This document shows positions 43,665-51,365 of a stretch of 64,000 nucleotides of DNA, one piece after another. A program made the position numbers and the translations under genes. The notes below the pieces were generated by a model that was not told the DNA's origin, did not search any database, and saw only the letters and a list, made by a program, of their open reading frames with translations. How positions within the stretch are numbered: the stretch's first letter is position 1; every line of letters starts with the position of its first letter. Location: the NCBI GenBank assembly GCA_047602125.1, contig JASGIB010000001.1, positions 2,542,001 through 2,606,000 on the forward strand. Direction: 5' to 3'. This DNA comes from Pseudoluteimonas sp047602125 (lineage in GTDB: Bacteria > Pseudomonadota > Gammaproteobacteria > Xanthomonadales > Xanthomonadaceae).

Positions 43665-43913
43665 ATGACCCTGATCGAACTCGCGCGGCGCACGCCGGCC
43701 ATCGTCGAGGCCGTGGAAGAGCGCGCGCCGAACGACCCCATCGCGCGACGCCTGCGCGACCTCGGATTCGTCGCTGGCGAGGAAGTCGAGGTGGTCGCGG
43801 CCGGTCCGCTCGGTGCCGAACCGCTGCTGGTGCAGGTCGGCTTTACCCGTTTCGCCCTGCGTCGCGCCGAGGCCGCGCGCGTGCGCCTGCGAAGCAACGG
43901 GAGCGGCGCATGA
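43665..43913 (+). CDS. feoA: Ferrous iron transport accessory protein FeoA
   Basis: 82-residue SH3-like protein (MTLIELARRTPAIVEAV..., LRDLGFVAGEEVEVVA) with the LGF/GEEV pattern of FeoA. It aids FeoB in ferrous iron uptake. An in-frame GTG at 43653 would add four residues; ATG 43665 is preferred. It overlaps feoB by 4 bases (ATGA) and lies downstream of a Fur-like box. Confidence 0.9.
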   Translation: MTLIELARRTPAIVEAVEERAPNDPIARRLRDLGFVAGEEVEVVAAGPLGAEPLLVQVGFTRFALRRAEAARVRLRSNGSGA

Positions 43914-45781
43914 ACGCCGCCGTCGCCGAAACGCACGCAAGGCAGCTGCGCATCGCCCTGGTCGGCAACCCGAACTGCGGCAAGACCGCGCTGTTCAACC
44001 AGCTCACCGGTAGCCGGCAGAAGGTGGCGAACTACGCCGGCGTCACCGTCGAGCGCAAGGAGGGACGGCTGGTCGCGCCATCGGGGCGGCAGTACGCGCT
44101 GCTGGACCTGCCGGGCGCGTACAGCCTCAATGCCGCGAGCCTGGACGAAGCCGTCGCGCGCGATGTGATCCGCGGGTTCTATCCCGGTGAACCCGCGCCC
44201 GACGCGCTGGTCTGCGTGGCCGATGCCACCAACCTGCGCCTGCACCTGCGCTTCGTGCTGGAACTGCGCGAACTCGGCATGCCGATGGTCGTCGCGCTGA
44301 ACATGGCCGACGCCGCGCGTAAACGCGGCATCGAAATCGATGTCTCCGCGCTGCAGCGCGAACTCGGCGTGCCGGTGGTGGAAACCGTGGCCGTGCAGCG
44401 CGGTGGCGCGGCGGCGCTGGTCCAGGCGCTCGAAGCGCAGGCGACGACGGTGCACGAACCGCGTACGCACCTTCCCGAGCATGCAGACCTGCACGCGGAA
44501 ACGCGCCGCCTGCTGGCGCTGGCGGTGACGATGCCTTCGCGCACCGCGAAGATCGACGATGCGCTCGATCGCTGGCTGTTGCACCCGGTGTTCGGATTCC
44601 TCGCGCTGGGCGTGGTGATGTTCCTGATCTTCCAGGCGGTGTACGCATGGGCGACGCCGTTTTCGGATGGCATCGACGCCGGGACCAAATGGCTGGGCGA
44701 ACACGTCGCCGCGATGTTGCCGCAAGGACCGCTCAACAGCCTGCTCGTGGACGGCGTCATCGCCGGCACCGGTGGCGTGATCGTGTTCCTGCCGCTGATC
44801 CTGATCCTGTTCGCCTTCATCCTCGCGCTCGAGGAATCCGGCTACCTGCCGCGCGCGGCCTTCCTGCTCGACCGCAGCATGGCCGCCGCGGGACTGTCCG
44901 GGCGCAGCTTCATCCCGTTGCTGTCGAGCTTTGCCTGCGCGGTGCCGGGGATCATGTCCACGCGCTCGATCCAGGATCCGCGCGACCGGCTCGCCACGAT
45001 CCTCGTCGCGCCGTTGATGACGTGCTCGGCGCGGCTGCCGGTGTATGCGTTGCTGATCGGCGCGTTCATCCCGGCGCGGAAGATCGGTTGGTTCAACCTC
45101 TCGGGCCTGGTGTTGTTCGCGTTGTACGCGGCCGGCATCGCCAGCGCGCTGGTGGTGTCCTGGGTGATGAAGAAGTGGCGGCGCGACAAGAGCGAACATG
45201 CCTTGCTGCTGGAACTGCCTTCGTACCGCATCCCGCATCCGCGCGACCTGCTGATCGGCCTGTACGAACGCGCGATGATCTTCCTCAGGCGCGTCGGCGG
45301 CATCATCCTCGCGCTGAACATCCTGCTGTGGTTCCTGCTGTCGTTCCCCGGCGCGCCCGCCGGCGCCACCGGCCCGGCGATCGACTACAGCTTCGCCGGC
45401 CGCATCGGCCACGCGCTGACCCATGTGTTCGCGCCGATCGGCTTCAACTGGCAGATCTGCATCGCGCTGATCCCCGGTCTGGCCGCGCGCGAAGTGGTGG
45501 TGTCGTCGTTGGCGACCGTGTACGCGCTGTCGGCCGCCGACGACAATGCGGCCGCTCAGGCCTTGTCGCCGCTGATCTCGCAGGGCTGGTCGCTGGCCAC
45601 GGCGCTGTCTCTGCTGGTGTGGTTCATCTACGCGCCGGGTTGTATCTCGACGCTGGCGACGATCAAGCGCGAGACCAATTCGTGGAAGCGGATGGCGGTG
45701 GCCGCGGCCTACCTGTTCGCGCTCGCCTACCTCGCGTCGCTGGTCACCTACCAGGTCGCGGTGGCGCTGGGAGCGGGGTGA
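43910..45781 (+). CDS. feoB: Ferrous iron transporter FeoB
   Basis: 623 residues. N-terminal G domain with P-loop GNPNCGKT at 19-26, YAGVTVERKEG (switch region), DLPGAYSL (G3) and ALNMADAA (G4, NxxD as NMAD). About eight membrane helices follow, with two Gate motifs (LLSSFACAVPGIMSTR with conserved Cys, and APGCISTLATI). It drives Fe2+ import across the inner membrane. It is shorter than E. coli FeoB (773), as the C-terminal and linker regions are compact. Confidence 0.95.
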   Translation: MNAAVAETHARQLRIALVGNPNCGKTALFNQLTGSRQKVANYAGVTVERKEGRLVAPSGRQYALLDLPGAYSLNAASLDEAVARDVIRGFYPGEPAPDALVCVADATNLRLHLRFVLELRELGMPMVVALNMADAARKRGIEIDVSALQRELGVPVVETVAVQRGGAAALVQALEAQATTVHEPRTHLPEHADLHAETRRLLALAVTMPSRTAKIDDALDRWLLHPVFGFLALGVVMFLIFQAVYAWATPFSDGIDAGTKWLGEHVAAMLPQGPLNSLLVDGVIAGTGGVIVFLPLILILFAFILALEESGYLPRAAFLLDRSMAAAGLSGRSFIPLLSSFACAVPGIMSTRSIQDPRDRLATILVAPLMTCSARLPVYALLIGAFIPARKIGWFNLSGLVLFALYAAGIASALVVSWVMKKWRRDKSEHALLLELPSYRIPHPRDLLIGLYERAMIFLRRVGGIILALNILLWFLLSFPGAPAGATGPAIDYSFAGRIGHALTHVFAPIGFNWQICIALIPGLAAREVVVSSLATVYALSAADDNAAAQALSPLISQGWSLATALSLLVWFIYAPGCISTLATIKRETNSWKRMAVAAAYLFALAYLASLVTYQVAVALGAG

Positions 45782-45786
45782 CGCGC

Positions 45787-46020
45787 ATGCCGCTGTCGCT
45801 GCAATACATCGTCATCGCGCTGGTGGTGTTCGCCAGCTTCGTGGTGGTGATGCGCAAGCAGTTCCCGAACGCGACCCGCAGGTTGCGCATCGCGCTCGCG
45901 TTGCCGCTGTTGCGCGAAGGCGCGCCAGGTTGGCTCAAGCCGGTCGGTCGCGCGATCGCTCCGCCCGCGCGCGTCGCGGGCAAGGGTTGCGACGGCTGCG
46001 ACAACTGCGGCAGCGATTGA
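45787..46020 (+). CDS. Small Cys-rich membrane protein linked to FeoB
   Basis: 77 residues: one N-terminal membrane helix (IVIALVVFASFVVVM), an Arg-rich middle and a C-terminal cluster GKGCDGCDNCGSD. A CxxCxxC tail next to FeoB recalls the FeoB-associated Cys-rich family, which may bind iron or sense redox state. The start ATG 45787 lies 5 bp after the feoB stop; a GTG at 45778 overlapping that stop is possible. It belongs to the Fur-controlled feo unit. Confidence 0.8.
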   Translation: MPLSLQYIVIALVVFASFVVVMRKQFPNATRRLRIALALPLLREGAPGWLKPVGRAIAPPARVAGKGCDGCDNCGSD

Positions 46021-46023
46021 AGT

Positions 46024-46380
46024 TCAGCGCCGGCGTCCGCCCGGCGACGAGACTTCCACCGACAGGGTGAAGGTGCGTTCCTCGTTCGGCTGCAGCGCGC
46101 CGACGCCGACCAGTTGCCGCGCGACTTCCTCGCCGCGCGCGTTGCGGATGGTCAGCAGCATCGTGTATTCCCACGCCGGGCCGTCGCCCGGATGGCGAAC
46201 CGCGCCTTCGACGCGCAGCGGCACGTGCGTTTCCGGTGCGTTGGCCGCCTGCGCCGCGGAGTCGTAGCGCAGGTGGCCGCGGCAGGCAGGGCAGACCGCC
46301 GCACTTTCGAGGATCGTCGCCTTGCAGTGCGGACAGGCGCGGGTGGCTCCGGCGGTGGCGGGACGGGCCGTGGCCTTCAC
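46024..46380 (-). CDS. Zinc-ribbon protein of unknown function
   Basis: 118 residues. A zinc ribbon lies near the N terminus, with CPHCKATILESAAVC and then PAC providing four cysteines in CxxC pairs. The rest (YTMLLTIRNARGEEV, then QPNEERTFTLSVEV) looks like a beta-rich FxLD-type domain. The start is a GTG at 46380 overlapping the bactofilin stop by 4 bases, so the two are co-translated. It converges on the feo unit, ending 3 bp from it. I do not recognise a function; a partner role for the bactofilin is inferred only from the overlap. Confidence 0.7.
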   Translation of the reverse strand: MKATARPATAGATRACPHCKATILESAAVCPACRGHLRYDSAAQAANAPETHVPLRVEGAVRHPGDGPAWEYTMLLTIRNARGEEVARQLVGVGALQPNEERTFTLSVEVSSPGGRRR

Positions 46381-46895
46381 CCGTTGCCGCGTTCGCTGCC
46401 GTTGCGGGCCGAGGCCTTGTCGCCCCAGTTGCCGCATTCGACGTGGCCGCGGATGCGCGAGCCGGAAGCGACGGTGAGCGTGTCGGCCTTGAGGTCGCCG
46501 TGGATCGCGCCCGAGTTGGTCAGCTCGACCTGCGAGGCGGAATCGATGTTGCCTTCCAGTTCGCCGGACACGGTGACCTTGTTCGCGCGCACGCCACCGG
46601 CCAGCTTGGCGCCCGGTTCGATGGTGAGGTCGCCCTGGACGTTGACGTCGCCCTTGAAGCGGCCGGCGATGCGGACGTGGCCGCTGCCTTCGATCTTGCC
46701 TTCGATGGTCAGGTCGGAGGCGATCAGGGATTCCTTCGCGGCGTTCGCGACTGGGCGCGGCCCGGTCGAAGGCTGCGCGGCCGGCGATTCATTGGCCGGG
46801 GTCGGCGCGGTTTCGCGCGGCGGCAGTTGGTCGGCGGCGAACGAAGGCGCGACATCCTTTTTCGCGGCGGGTTGCGGGGTGTTGAAAATGGCCAT
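46377..46895 (-). CDS. Bactofilin (polymer-forming cytoskeletal protein)
   Basis: 172 residues. A Pro/Ala-rich N-terminal tail (1-60) precedes a right-handed beta-helix core of about 100 residues made of short repeats such as ASDLTIEGKIEGSG, RFKGDVNVQGDLTIE and GELEGNIDSA. Bactofilins assemble into filaments that scaffold cell shape and wall enzymes. No M23 peptidase partner is adjacent (one lies at 6.5 kb). The start ATG is at 46895; the long frame upstream to 47300 is not coding. It overlaps the zinc-ribbon gene. Confidence 0.9.
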   Translation of the reverse strand: MAIFNTPQPAAKKDVAPSFAADQLPPRETAPTPANESPAAQPSTGPRPVANAAKESLIASDLTIEGKIEGSGHVRIAGRFKGDVNVQGDLTIEPGAKLAGGVRANKVTVSGELEGNIDSASQVELTNSGAIHGDLKADTLTVASGSRIRGHVECGNWGDKASARNGSERGNG

Positions 46896-47334
46896 GCTCG
46901 TGACTTCCTCCGGGGGATGCAGAAGACGCCCGCGATCGCGCGGGGAGGCCGAGCCTAGCACGGCTCCCACGGCGAATTCTTGATGCGACGCCACAACTTG
47001 TGACGCCAAGTGCAGGCCACGGTTGAAGACGGGAACGGCCTGCATCCTGAATACGCCGAAGCGCGCCGCTTCACCAGAAATATGGCGATGACATCCGATC
47101 GGCGGCGACCAGGGGGGGAATCGCTTCCAGGGGCCTTGCGCGAGCCGTGCTGTCCGCATTGGGTCGGGACTTCCGTTGCAAGGCAAGTTGGTTTCATTTC
47201 CGTAACGGGGAACGCGACATGCGTTTCGATCACATGGGCATGGGCGTGACGGAATAGAAAGTGCCCCATATCCGCGCGCCTCCGGCTTGCGGAAGCGCAC
47301 GGCAACTCGAAGTGCTCAACCAGGGAGGATTGCC
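46896..47334. other. Long intergenic region between bactofilin and GloVer-repeat genes
   Basis: About 440 bp without a convincing gene. Frames here (for example 46955-47305 on the minus strand) have no ribosome binding site and atypical composition. A minus-strand TAGGCT preceded by TGC near 46955 may be the bactofilin -10 region. A short palindrome CACAACTTGTG is near 46992-47002. The right part holds the ribosome binding site of the next gene (GGGAGG at 47323-47328). Confidence 0.5.
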
Positions 47335-48486
47335 ATGTATTTCCGTCGACGTATTTCGTTCCGCGGCGCGCTGTTGGCTTTGGTCATCGCGCTCGCTGCT
47401 TTCGCGGGAAGTGCTTTCGCGCAGACCTACAATTTTCGCGTGCTGCACAGGTTTTCCGGGTCTCCGAATGATGGCGCAAAGCCCTTGCCACACGTGGAAT
47501 TCGATGCCGACGGCAATCTCTACGGCACCACAGCCGGTGGTGGGTTTGGCGCTGGAGCCATCTTCAAGATCGCAAATGATGGAACCGAGTCCCTCCTCTA
47601 CTCCATCGATTCCTTCGCGAATGCTGTCGCTAGCGTGACGATGGATCCTGCGACTGGCGATATGTACGGAACGATGCCCGTTGGCGGCTCTTCGCCCGGC
47701 TGCATCATCTTCGAACAAGGTTGCGGCATTCTTTACAAGGTAGCCACCGACGGGACTTACACCCTGCTGAAGCAATTCGGAAGGAGTGGCGATGCCCCTG
47801 GTAGTCGCCTGGTCCTGGACCCGCAAGGCAATCTGTACGGAACGACTCAATACGGCGAGATTTACAAGGTCAGCGCGAGTGGAAGGGTCAGTACATTGTA
47901 TAAAAATGCTACCAGCTTCCCCGTTAGCGTGATCCGTGACGCGGTCGGCAATCTGTATGGCGTGACGAACGACTTCGGTGGCGGCGGCACGGCCTTCAAA
48001 CTGTCGCCGAACGGTGCCTTCACCACGCTTCATGTGTTCGGCTCCGAAGGCGAGGGACTTCGCCCGGTAGGCGATCTGACCCGCGACACGGCTGGCAATC
48101 TCTACGGTGCGACCGATTGTTGCGTGTACAAGCTCGCCCCGGATGGAACGCTGACTGTCTTATATGACTTCAACGATCTTGCCGATGGCCTGGCTCCAAA
48201 TGGCGGACTCCTGTTGATCGGCGGCAATCTTTACGGCACGACTGCATGGGGCGGCCTGGATCTTCCCGGGTGCGGCCACGACAGCAGTTACGCTGGCTGC
48301 GGCACCGTATTCAAGCTCGCTCCGGACGGCACCAAGACGACATTGCACAATTTCGTGCCGTCTGAGGGCGCTCGTCCAGGAGGCAGCCTTACGTACAAGT
48401 TCGGCAGGCTATTTGGCACGGCTTACAGCGGCGGCGAACGTTCCGGCAACGGCACCGTCTACAGTATCGGCGTCGCCACACCATGA
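47335..48486 (+). CDS. Secreted GloVer-repeat protein
   Basis: 383 residues with a signal peptide (GALLALVIALAAFAGSAFA). The mature part contains about seven tandem repeats of the pattern GNLYGTT-GG...-G.IFKLAPDGT--LY-F (for example GNLYGTTAGGG, GNLYGTTQYG, GNLYGVTNDFGG, GNLYGTTAWGG), the GloVer repeat. It should fold as a beta-propeller. Composition is less GC-rich than the neighbours, a sign of acquisition. GGGAGG lies 6 bases before the ATG. The function is unknown; such proteins are exported. Confidence 0.82.
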   Translation: MYFRRRISFRGALLALVIALAAFAGSAFAQTYNFRVLHRFSGSPNDGAKPLPHVEFDADGNLYGTTAGGGFGAGAIFKIANDGTESLLYSIDSFANAVASVTMDPATGDMYGTMPVGGSSPGCIIFEQGCGILYKVATDGTYTLLKQFGRSGDAPGSRLVLDPQGNLYGTTQYGEIYKVSASGRVSTLYKNATSFPVSVIRDAVGNLYGVTNDFGGGGTAFKLSPNGAFTTLHVFGSEGEGLRPVGDLTRDTAGNLYGATDCCVYKLAPDGTLTVLYDFNDLADGLAPNGGLLLIGGNLYGTTAWGGLDLPGCGHDSSYAGCGTVFKLAPDGTKTTLHNFVPSEGARPGGSLTYKFGRLFGTAYSGGERSGNGTVYSIGVATP

Positions 48487-48561
48487 AATGGCCGATCGCG
48501 CGTCCTCGGTACGTCGAGGGCGCGCGGGCGAACGCACTCCCTAGCAGCGAATTCGTGGCGT

Positions 48562-50169
48562 TTACATCCGGAACACGCCGAACTTCGCCGGTTCGATCGG
48601 CGCATTGAGGCTGGCCGAAATCCCCAGCCCGAGCACGCGGCGGGTGTCGGCGGGATCGATGATGCCGTCGTCCCAGAGTCGCGCGGTGGCGTAGTAGGGA
48701 TTGCCCTGCGATTCGTACTGCTCGCGGATCGGCGCCTTGAACGCGTCCTCTTCCCCTGCGCTCCACGTGCCGCCCTTGGTCTCGATGCCGTCGCGCTTCA
48801 CCGTCGCCAGCACCGAAGCCGCCTGCTCGCCGCCCATCACGCTGATGCGCGCGTTGGGCCACATCCACAGGAAGCGCGCGCCGTAGGCGCGGCCGCACAT
48901 CGCGTAGTTGCCGGCGCCGAAGCTGCCGCCGATGACCACGGTGAACTTCGGCACGCTGGAGCACGCGACCGCGGTGACCATCTTCGCCCCGTCCTTGGCG
49001 ATGCCGGCCTGTTCGTACTTCTTGCCGACCATGAAGCCGGTGATGTTCTGCAGGAACACCAGCGGAATGCCGCGCTGGTTGCAAAGCTCGATGAAGTGCG
49101 CGCCCTTGAGCGCGCTTTCCGAAAACAGGATGCCGTTGTTGGCGATGATCCCGACCGGGTAGCCGTGCAGGTGGGCGAATCCGGCGACGAGTGTCTTGCC
49201 GTAACGCGACTTGAACTCCTGCAGCTCGCTGCCGTCGACGATGCGCGCGATGACTTCGCGGATATCGAACGGCCGGCGCGCATCCTTCGGCACGATGCCG
49301 TACAACTCTTCCGCGGCGTACAGGGGTTCGCGCGATGGTTGTGCGGCGACCGGCAGGATCTTCGTGCGATTGAGCGTGCCGACGATCCCGCGCGCGATTT
49401 CCAGCGCGTGGCGGTCGTCCTCGGCGAAATGATCGGCCACGCCGGAGACGCTTGTGTGCACGTCGGCACCGCCCAGCGTCTCGGCATCGACCACCTCGCC
49501 GGTGGCGGCCTTCACCAGCGGCGGGCCGCCGAGGAAGATCGTGCCCTGTTCCCTGACGATGACCGATTCGTCGCACATCGCCGGCACGTAGGCGCCGCCG
49601 GCCGTGCAACTGCCCATGACGACGGCGACCTGCGGGATGTTCCCGGCGCTCAGTCGCGCCTGGTTGTAGAAGATGCGGCCGAAGTGTTCCTTGTCCGGGA
49701 ACACCTCGTCCTGCAGCGGCAGGAAGGCGCCGCCGGAATCGACGAGGTAGATGCAGGGAAGGCGGTTCTCGCGCGCGATCTCCTGCGCGCGCAGGTGCTT
49801 CTTCACCGTCATCGGGAAATAGGTGCCGCCCTTGACCGTGGCGTCGTTGGCGACCACCACCACTTCCTGTCCCATGACCCGGCCGATGCCGCAGACCATG
49901 CCGGCGGCGGGCGCGGCATCGTCGTACATGCCTTCGGCAGCGAGCGGGGCGATTTCGAGGAACGGCGAGCCCGGGTCGAGCAGGGCGGTGATGCGGTCGC
50001 GCGCGAGCAGCTTGCCGCGCTCGGTGTGCCTGGCGCGGGCCTTCTCGCCGCCGCCGTCGGCGGCGCGCGCGAGGCGACGGTCGAGTTCGGCGACCAGTTC
50101 GCGATGGAAGGCGGCGTTGTCGGCGAAATCCTGCGAGCGGGTGTCGATCTGCGAAATCAGCGCGGGCAT
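48562..50169 (-). CDS. liuB: Methylcrotonyl-CoA carboxylase beta subunit
   Basis: 535-residue carboxyltransferase of the acetyl-CoA carboxylase beta/PccB type. Segments such as DSGGAFLPLQDEVFPD, GSCTAGGAYVPAM, GGADVHTSVSGVADH and IGGSFGAGNYAMCGRAYGARF match MCC beta. It carboxylates 3-methylcrotonyl-CoA together with LiuD. It is split from liuC/liuD by feoAB, the bactofilin pair and the GloVer gene. The start is ATG 50169; reading further upstream would enter the terminator of the next gene. Confidence 0.93.
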   Translation of the reverse strand: MPALISQIDTRSQDFADNAAFHRELVAELDRRLARAADGGGEKARARHTERGKLLARDRITALLDPGSPFLEIAPLAAEGMYDDAAPAAGMVCGIGRVMGQEVVVVANDATVKGGTYFPMTVKKHLRAQEIARENRLPCIYLVDSGGAFLPLQDEVFPDKEHFGRIFYNQARLSAGNIPQVAVVMGSCTAGGAYVPAMCDESVIVREQGTIFLGGPPLVKAATGEVVDAETLGGADVHTSVSGVADHFAEDDRHALEIARGIVGTLNRTKILPVAAQPSREPLYAAEELYGIVPKDARRPFDIREVIARIVDGSELQEFKSRYGKTLVAGFAHLHGYPVGIIANNGILFSESALKGAHFIELCNQRGIPLVFLQNITGFMVGKKYEQAGIAKDGAKMVTAVACSSVPKFTVVIGGSFGAGNYAMCGRAYGARFLWMWPNARISVMGGEQAASVLATVKRDGIETKGGTWSAGEEDAFKAPIREQYESQGNPYYATARLWDDGIIDPADTRRVLGLGISASLNAPIEPAKFGVFRM

Positions 50170-50244
50170 GCGGGCGAGGTCGATGCGTTCGAAACGACAG
50201 GATAACCGCAGCCCGGTCGGCGGCCCGTTCGCGCCAAAAGGAAA

Positions 50245-50262
50245 GGCCCGCCGAAGCGGGCC
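50245..50262 (-). terminator. Terminator of the Ala-rich lipoprotein gene
   Basis: Stem GGCCCGC/GCGGGCC (50245-50251 with 50256-50262) with a four-base CGAA loop; on the minus strand it is followed by CTTTCCTTTT. It lies 25 bases past the lipoprotein stop. Confidence 0.8.
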
Positions 50263-50287
50263 TCCCGGATACAGCCTGGCGCGCCGA

Positions 50288-50692
50288 TTACTTCTTGGCG
50301 GCGTCGGCGGCGTCCTGCGCCTTGTCGGCAACCTTCTGCGCAGCGTCGGCCGCGGACTGGGTCGCATCGGCAGCGGCGCCCTTGGCGGCGTCGGCGGCGG
50401 AGGCGGCGGCATCCTTGGCGGCGTCAGTGGCCTGGCCAGCGGCATCGGTCGCGGCGGCAGCGGCATCGCTGGCGGCGGCGGCGGTGGCGTCGGCGGCCTG
50501 GCTGGCGGCGTCGGCGGTGGCGTCGGCGGCCTGGCCGGCGGCATCGGCCGCGGCGTTGGCGGCATCACCGGCGGAATCGGCGGCCTGAGCGGCCGAGTCG
50601 GCGGCCTGGGCAGCGGAATCGGAAGCTTCCTTGTTGCAGGCCGACAGGGCCAGCACGCCAGCGGCGAGGAGGACGAAAAGCTTGGTGTTCAT
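50288..50692 (-). CDS. Ala-rich repetitive lipoprotein (copy B)
   Basis: 134 residues. A lipobox (AAGVLALSAC, Cys19) is followed by about 110 residues made almost only of Ala, Asp, Ser, Thr, Gln and Lys in an 11-residue-like pattern (AADSAAQAADSAGDAANAAAD and similar). This predicts a long amphipathic helix or coiled coil anchored in the outer membrane, like Lpp-type or LEA-like proteins. A GGAG ribosome binding site precedes ATG 50692. It is a paralogue of the protein at 50890-51243; each has its own terminator. Function unknown. Confidence 0.8.
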   Translation of the reverse strand: MNTKLFVLLAAGVLALSACNKEASDSAAQAADSAAQAADSAGDAANAAADAAGQAADATADAASQAADATAAAASDAAAAATDAAGQATDAAKDAAASAADAAKGAAADATQSAADAAQKVADKAQDAADAAKK

Positions 50693-50806
50693 GTGTTGTC
50701 TCCGGAGGAGTTGTCTGAGGATTGTGTTGCTGTCAGGCAACGCCTGTGCGCGCTGCTGGCCGGTATCCGCCGGCGGGCCACCCGTGCATCAAGGGGTGGG
50801 GCTTAC

Positions 50807-50838
50807 GGAAAAGCCGCCGGAAAACCGGCGGCTTTTCC
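50807..50838. terminator. Terminator between the two Ala-rich lipoprotein genes
   Basis: GGAAAAGCCGCCGG, loop AAAA, then CCGGCGGCTTTTCC: a perfect 14-bp stem with A and T tracts. It ends the upstream lipoprotein transcript (minus strand). Confidence 0.9.
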
Positions 50839-50889
50839 AGTTTCGCGAACCAGAAACGACCGTGAGGTAATTCCCGGAACCCGAAGATC

Positions 50890-51243
50890 TTACTTCTTGG
50901 CAGCGTCGGCGGCGTCGGAGGCAGCGTCCTTGGCCTGGTCGGCGGCGTCGGCGGCGTTCTCGGCGGCGTCGGCAGCGGCGTCGGCCTGGTCGGCGGTCGG
51001 GGCAGCGGCAGCGGCGTCGGCCGAGGTGGCGGCGGCGTCGGCAGCCTGGGCGGCGGCGTCGGCCGAAGCCTGGGCGGCGTCGGCAGTCTGGTCACCGGCC
51101 GCAGCGGCGGTATCGGCGGACTGCTGGGCGTCGGCGGCGGACTGCTGGGCGTCGGCGGCAGCGTCGGCGGCTTGCTGGCTGTTGGAGCACGCGGCCAGAG
51201 CGAAGCCCAGAGCCAGGGCGATCAGGGCCTTGTTCATGGTCAT
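50890..51243 (-). CDS. Ala-rich repetitive lipoprotein (copy A)
   Basis: 117 residues. Lipobox ALGFALAAC (Cys19), then a long Ala/Asp/Gln stretch (DAQQSAADAQQSADTAAAAG and similar) ending SDAADAAKK, nearly the same C terminus as copy B (DAADAAKK). It predicts an outer-membrane-tethered helix. GAGGAAG lies 7 bases before the ATG at 51243; a second ATG six bases on is in frame. The pair probably arose by tandem duplication and sits between liuB and the thiolase gene. Confidence 0.8.
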   Translation of the reverse strand: MTMNKALIALALGFALAACSNSQQAADAAADAQQSAADAQQSADTAAAAGDQTADAAQASADAAAQAADAAATSADAAAAAPTADQADAAADAAENAADAADQAKDAASDAADAAKK

Positions 51244-51365
51244 TTGGATTCTTCCTCGTCGTAGGGTGATGGCAAAGCGCAATTGCGCGTCGAACATGAT
51301 GACAAGCGGATTTCGCGTGTCAAGCGGTTGTCCTGTTTTTTTTCGTTATTGCGTGTCCCCGGCCT

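Noticed and set aside
46955..47305. Minus-strand ORF in the bactofilin-GloVer gap
   Set aside because: No ribosome binding site, unlikely amino acid make-up, no recognisable domain; treated as intergenic.
48497..48525. Hairpin GCGCG(T)CCTCG/CGAGG(G)CGCGC between the GloVer and liuB genes as a terminator
   Set aside because: No T tract on either side; a weak structure that could still act as a 3' end, but not enough to list.
48562..50568. Long N-terminal extension of the liuB frame
   Set aside because: The extra sequence is Pro-rich antisense-phase translation of the Ala-rich lipoprotein gene and crosses a terminator.
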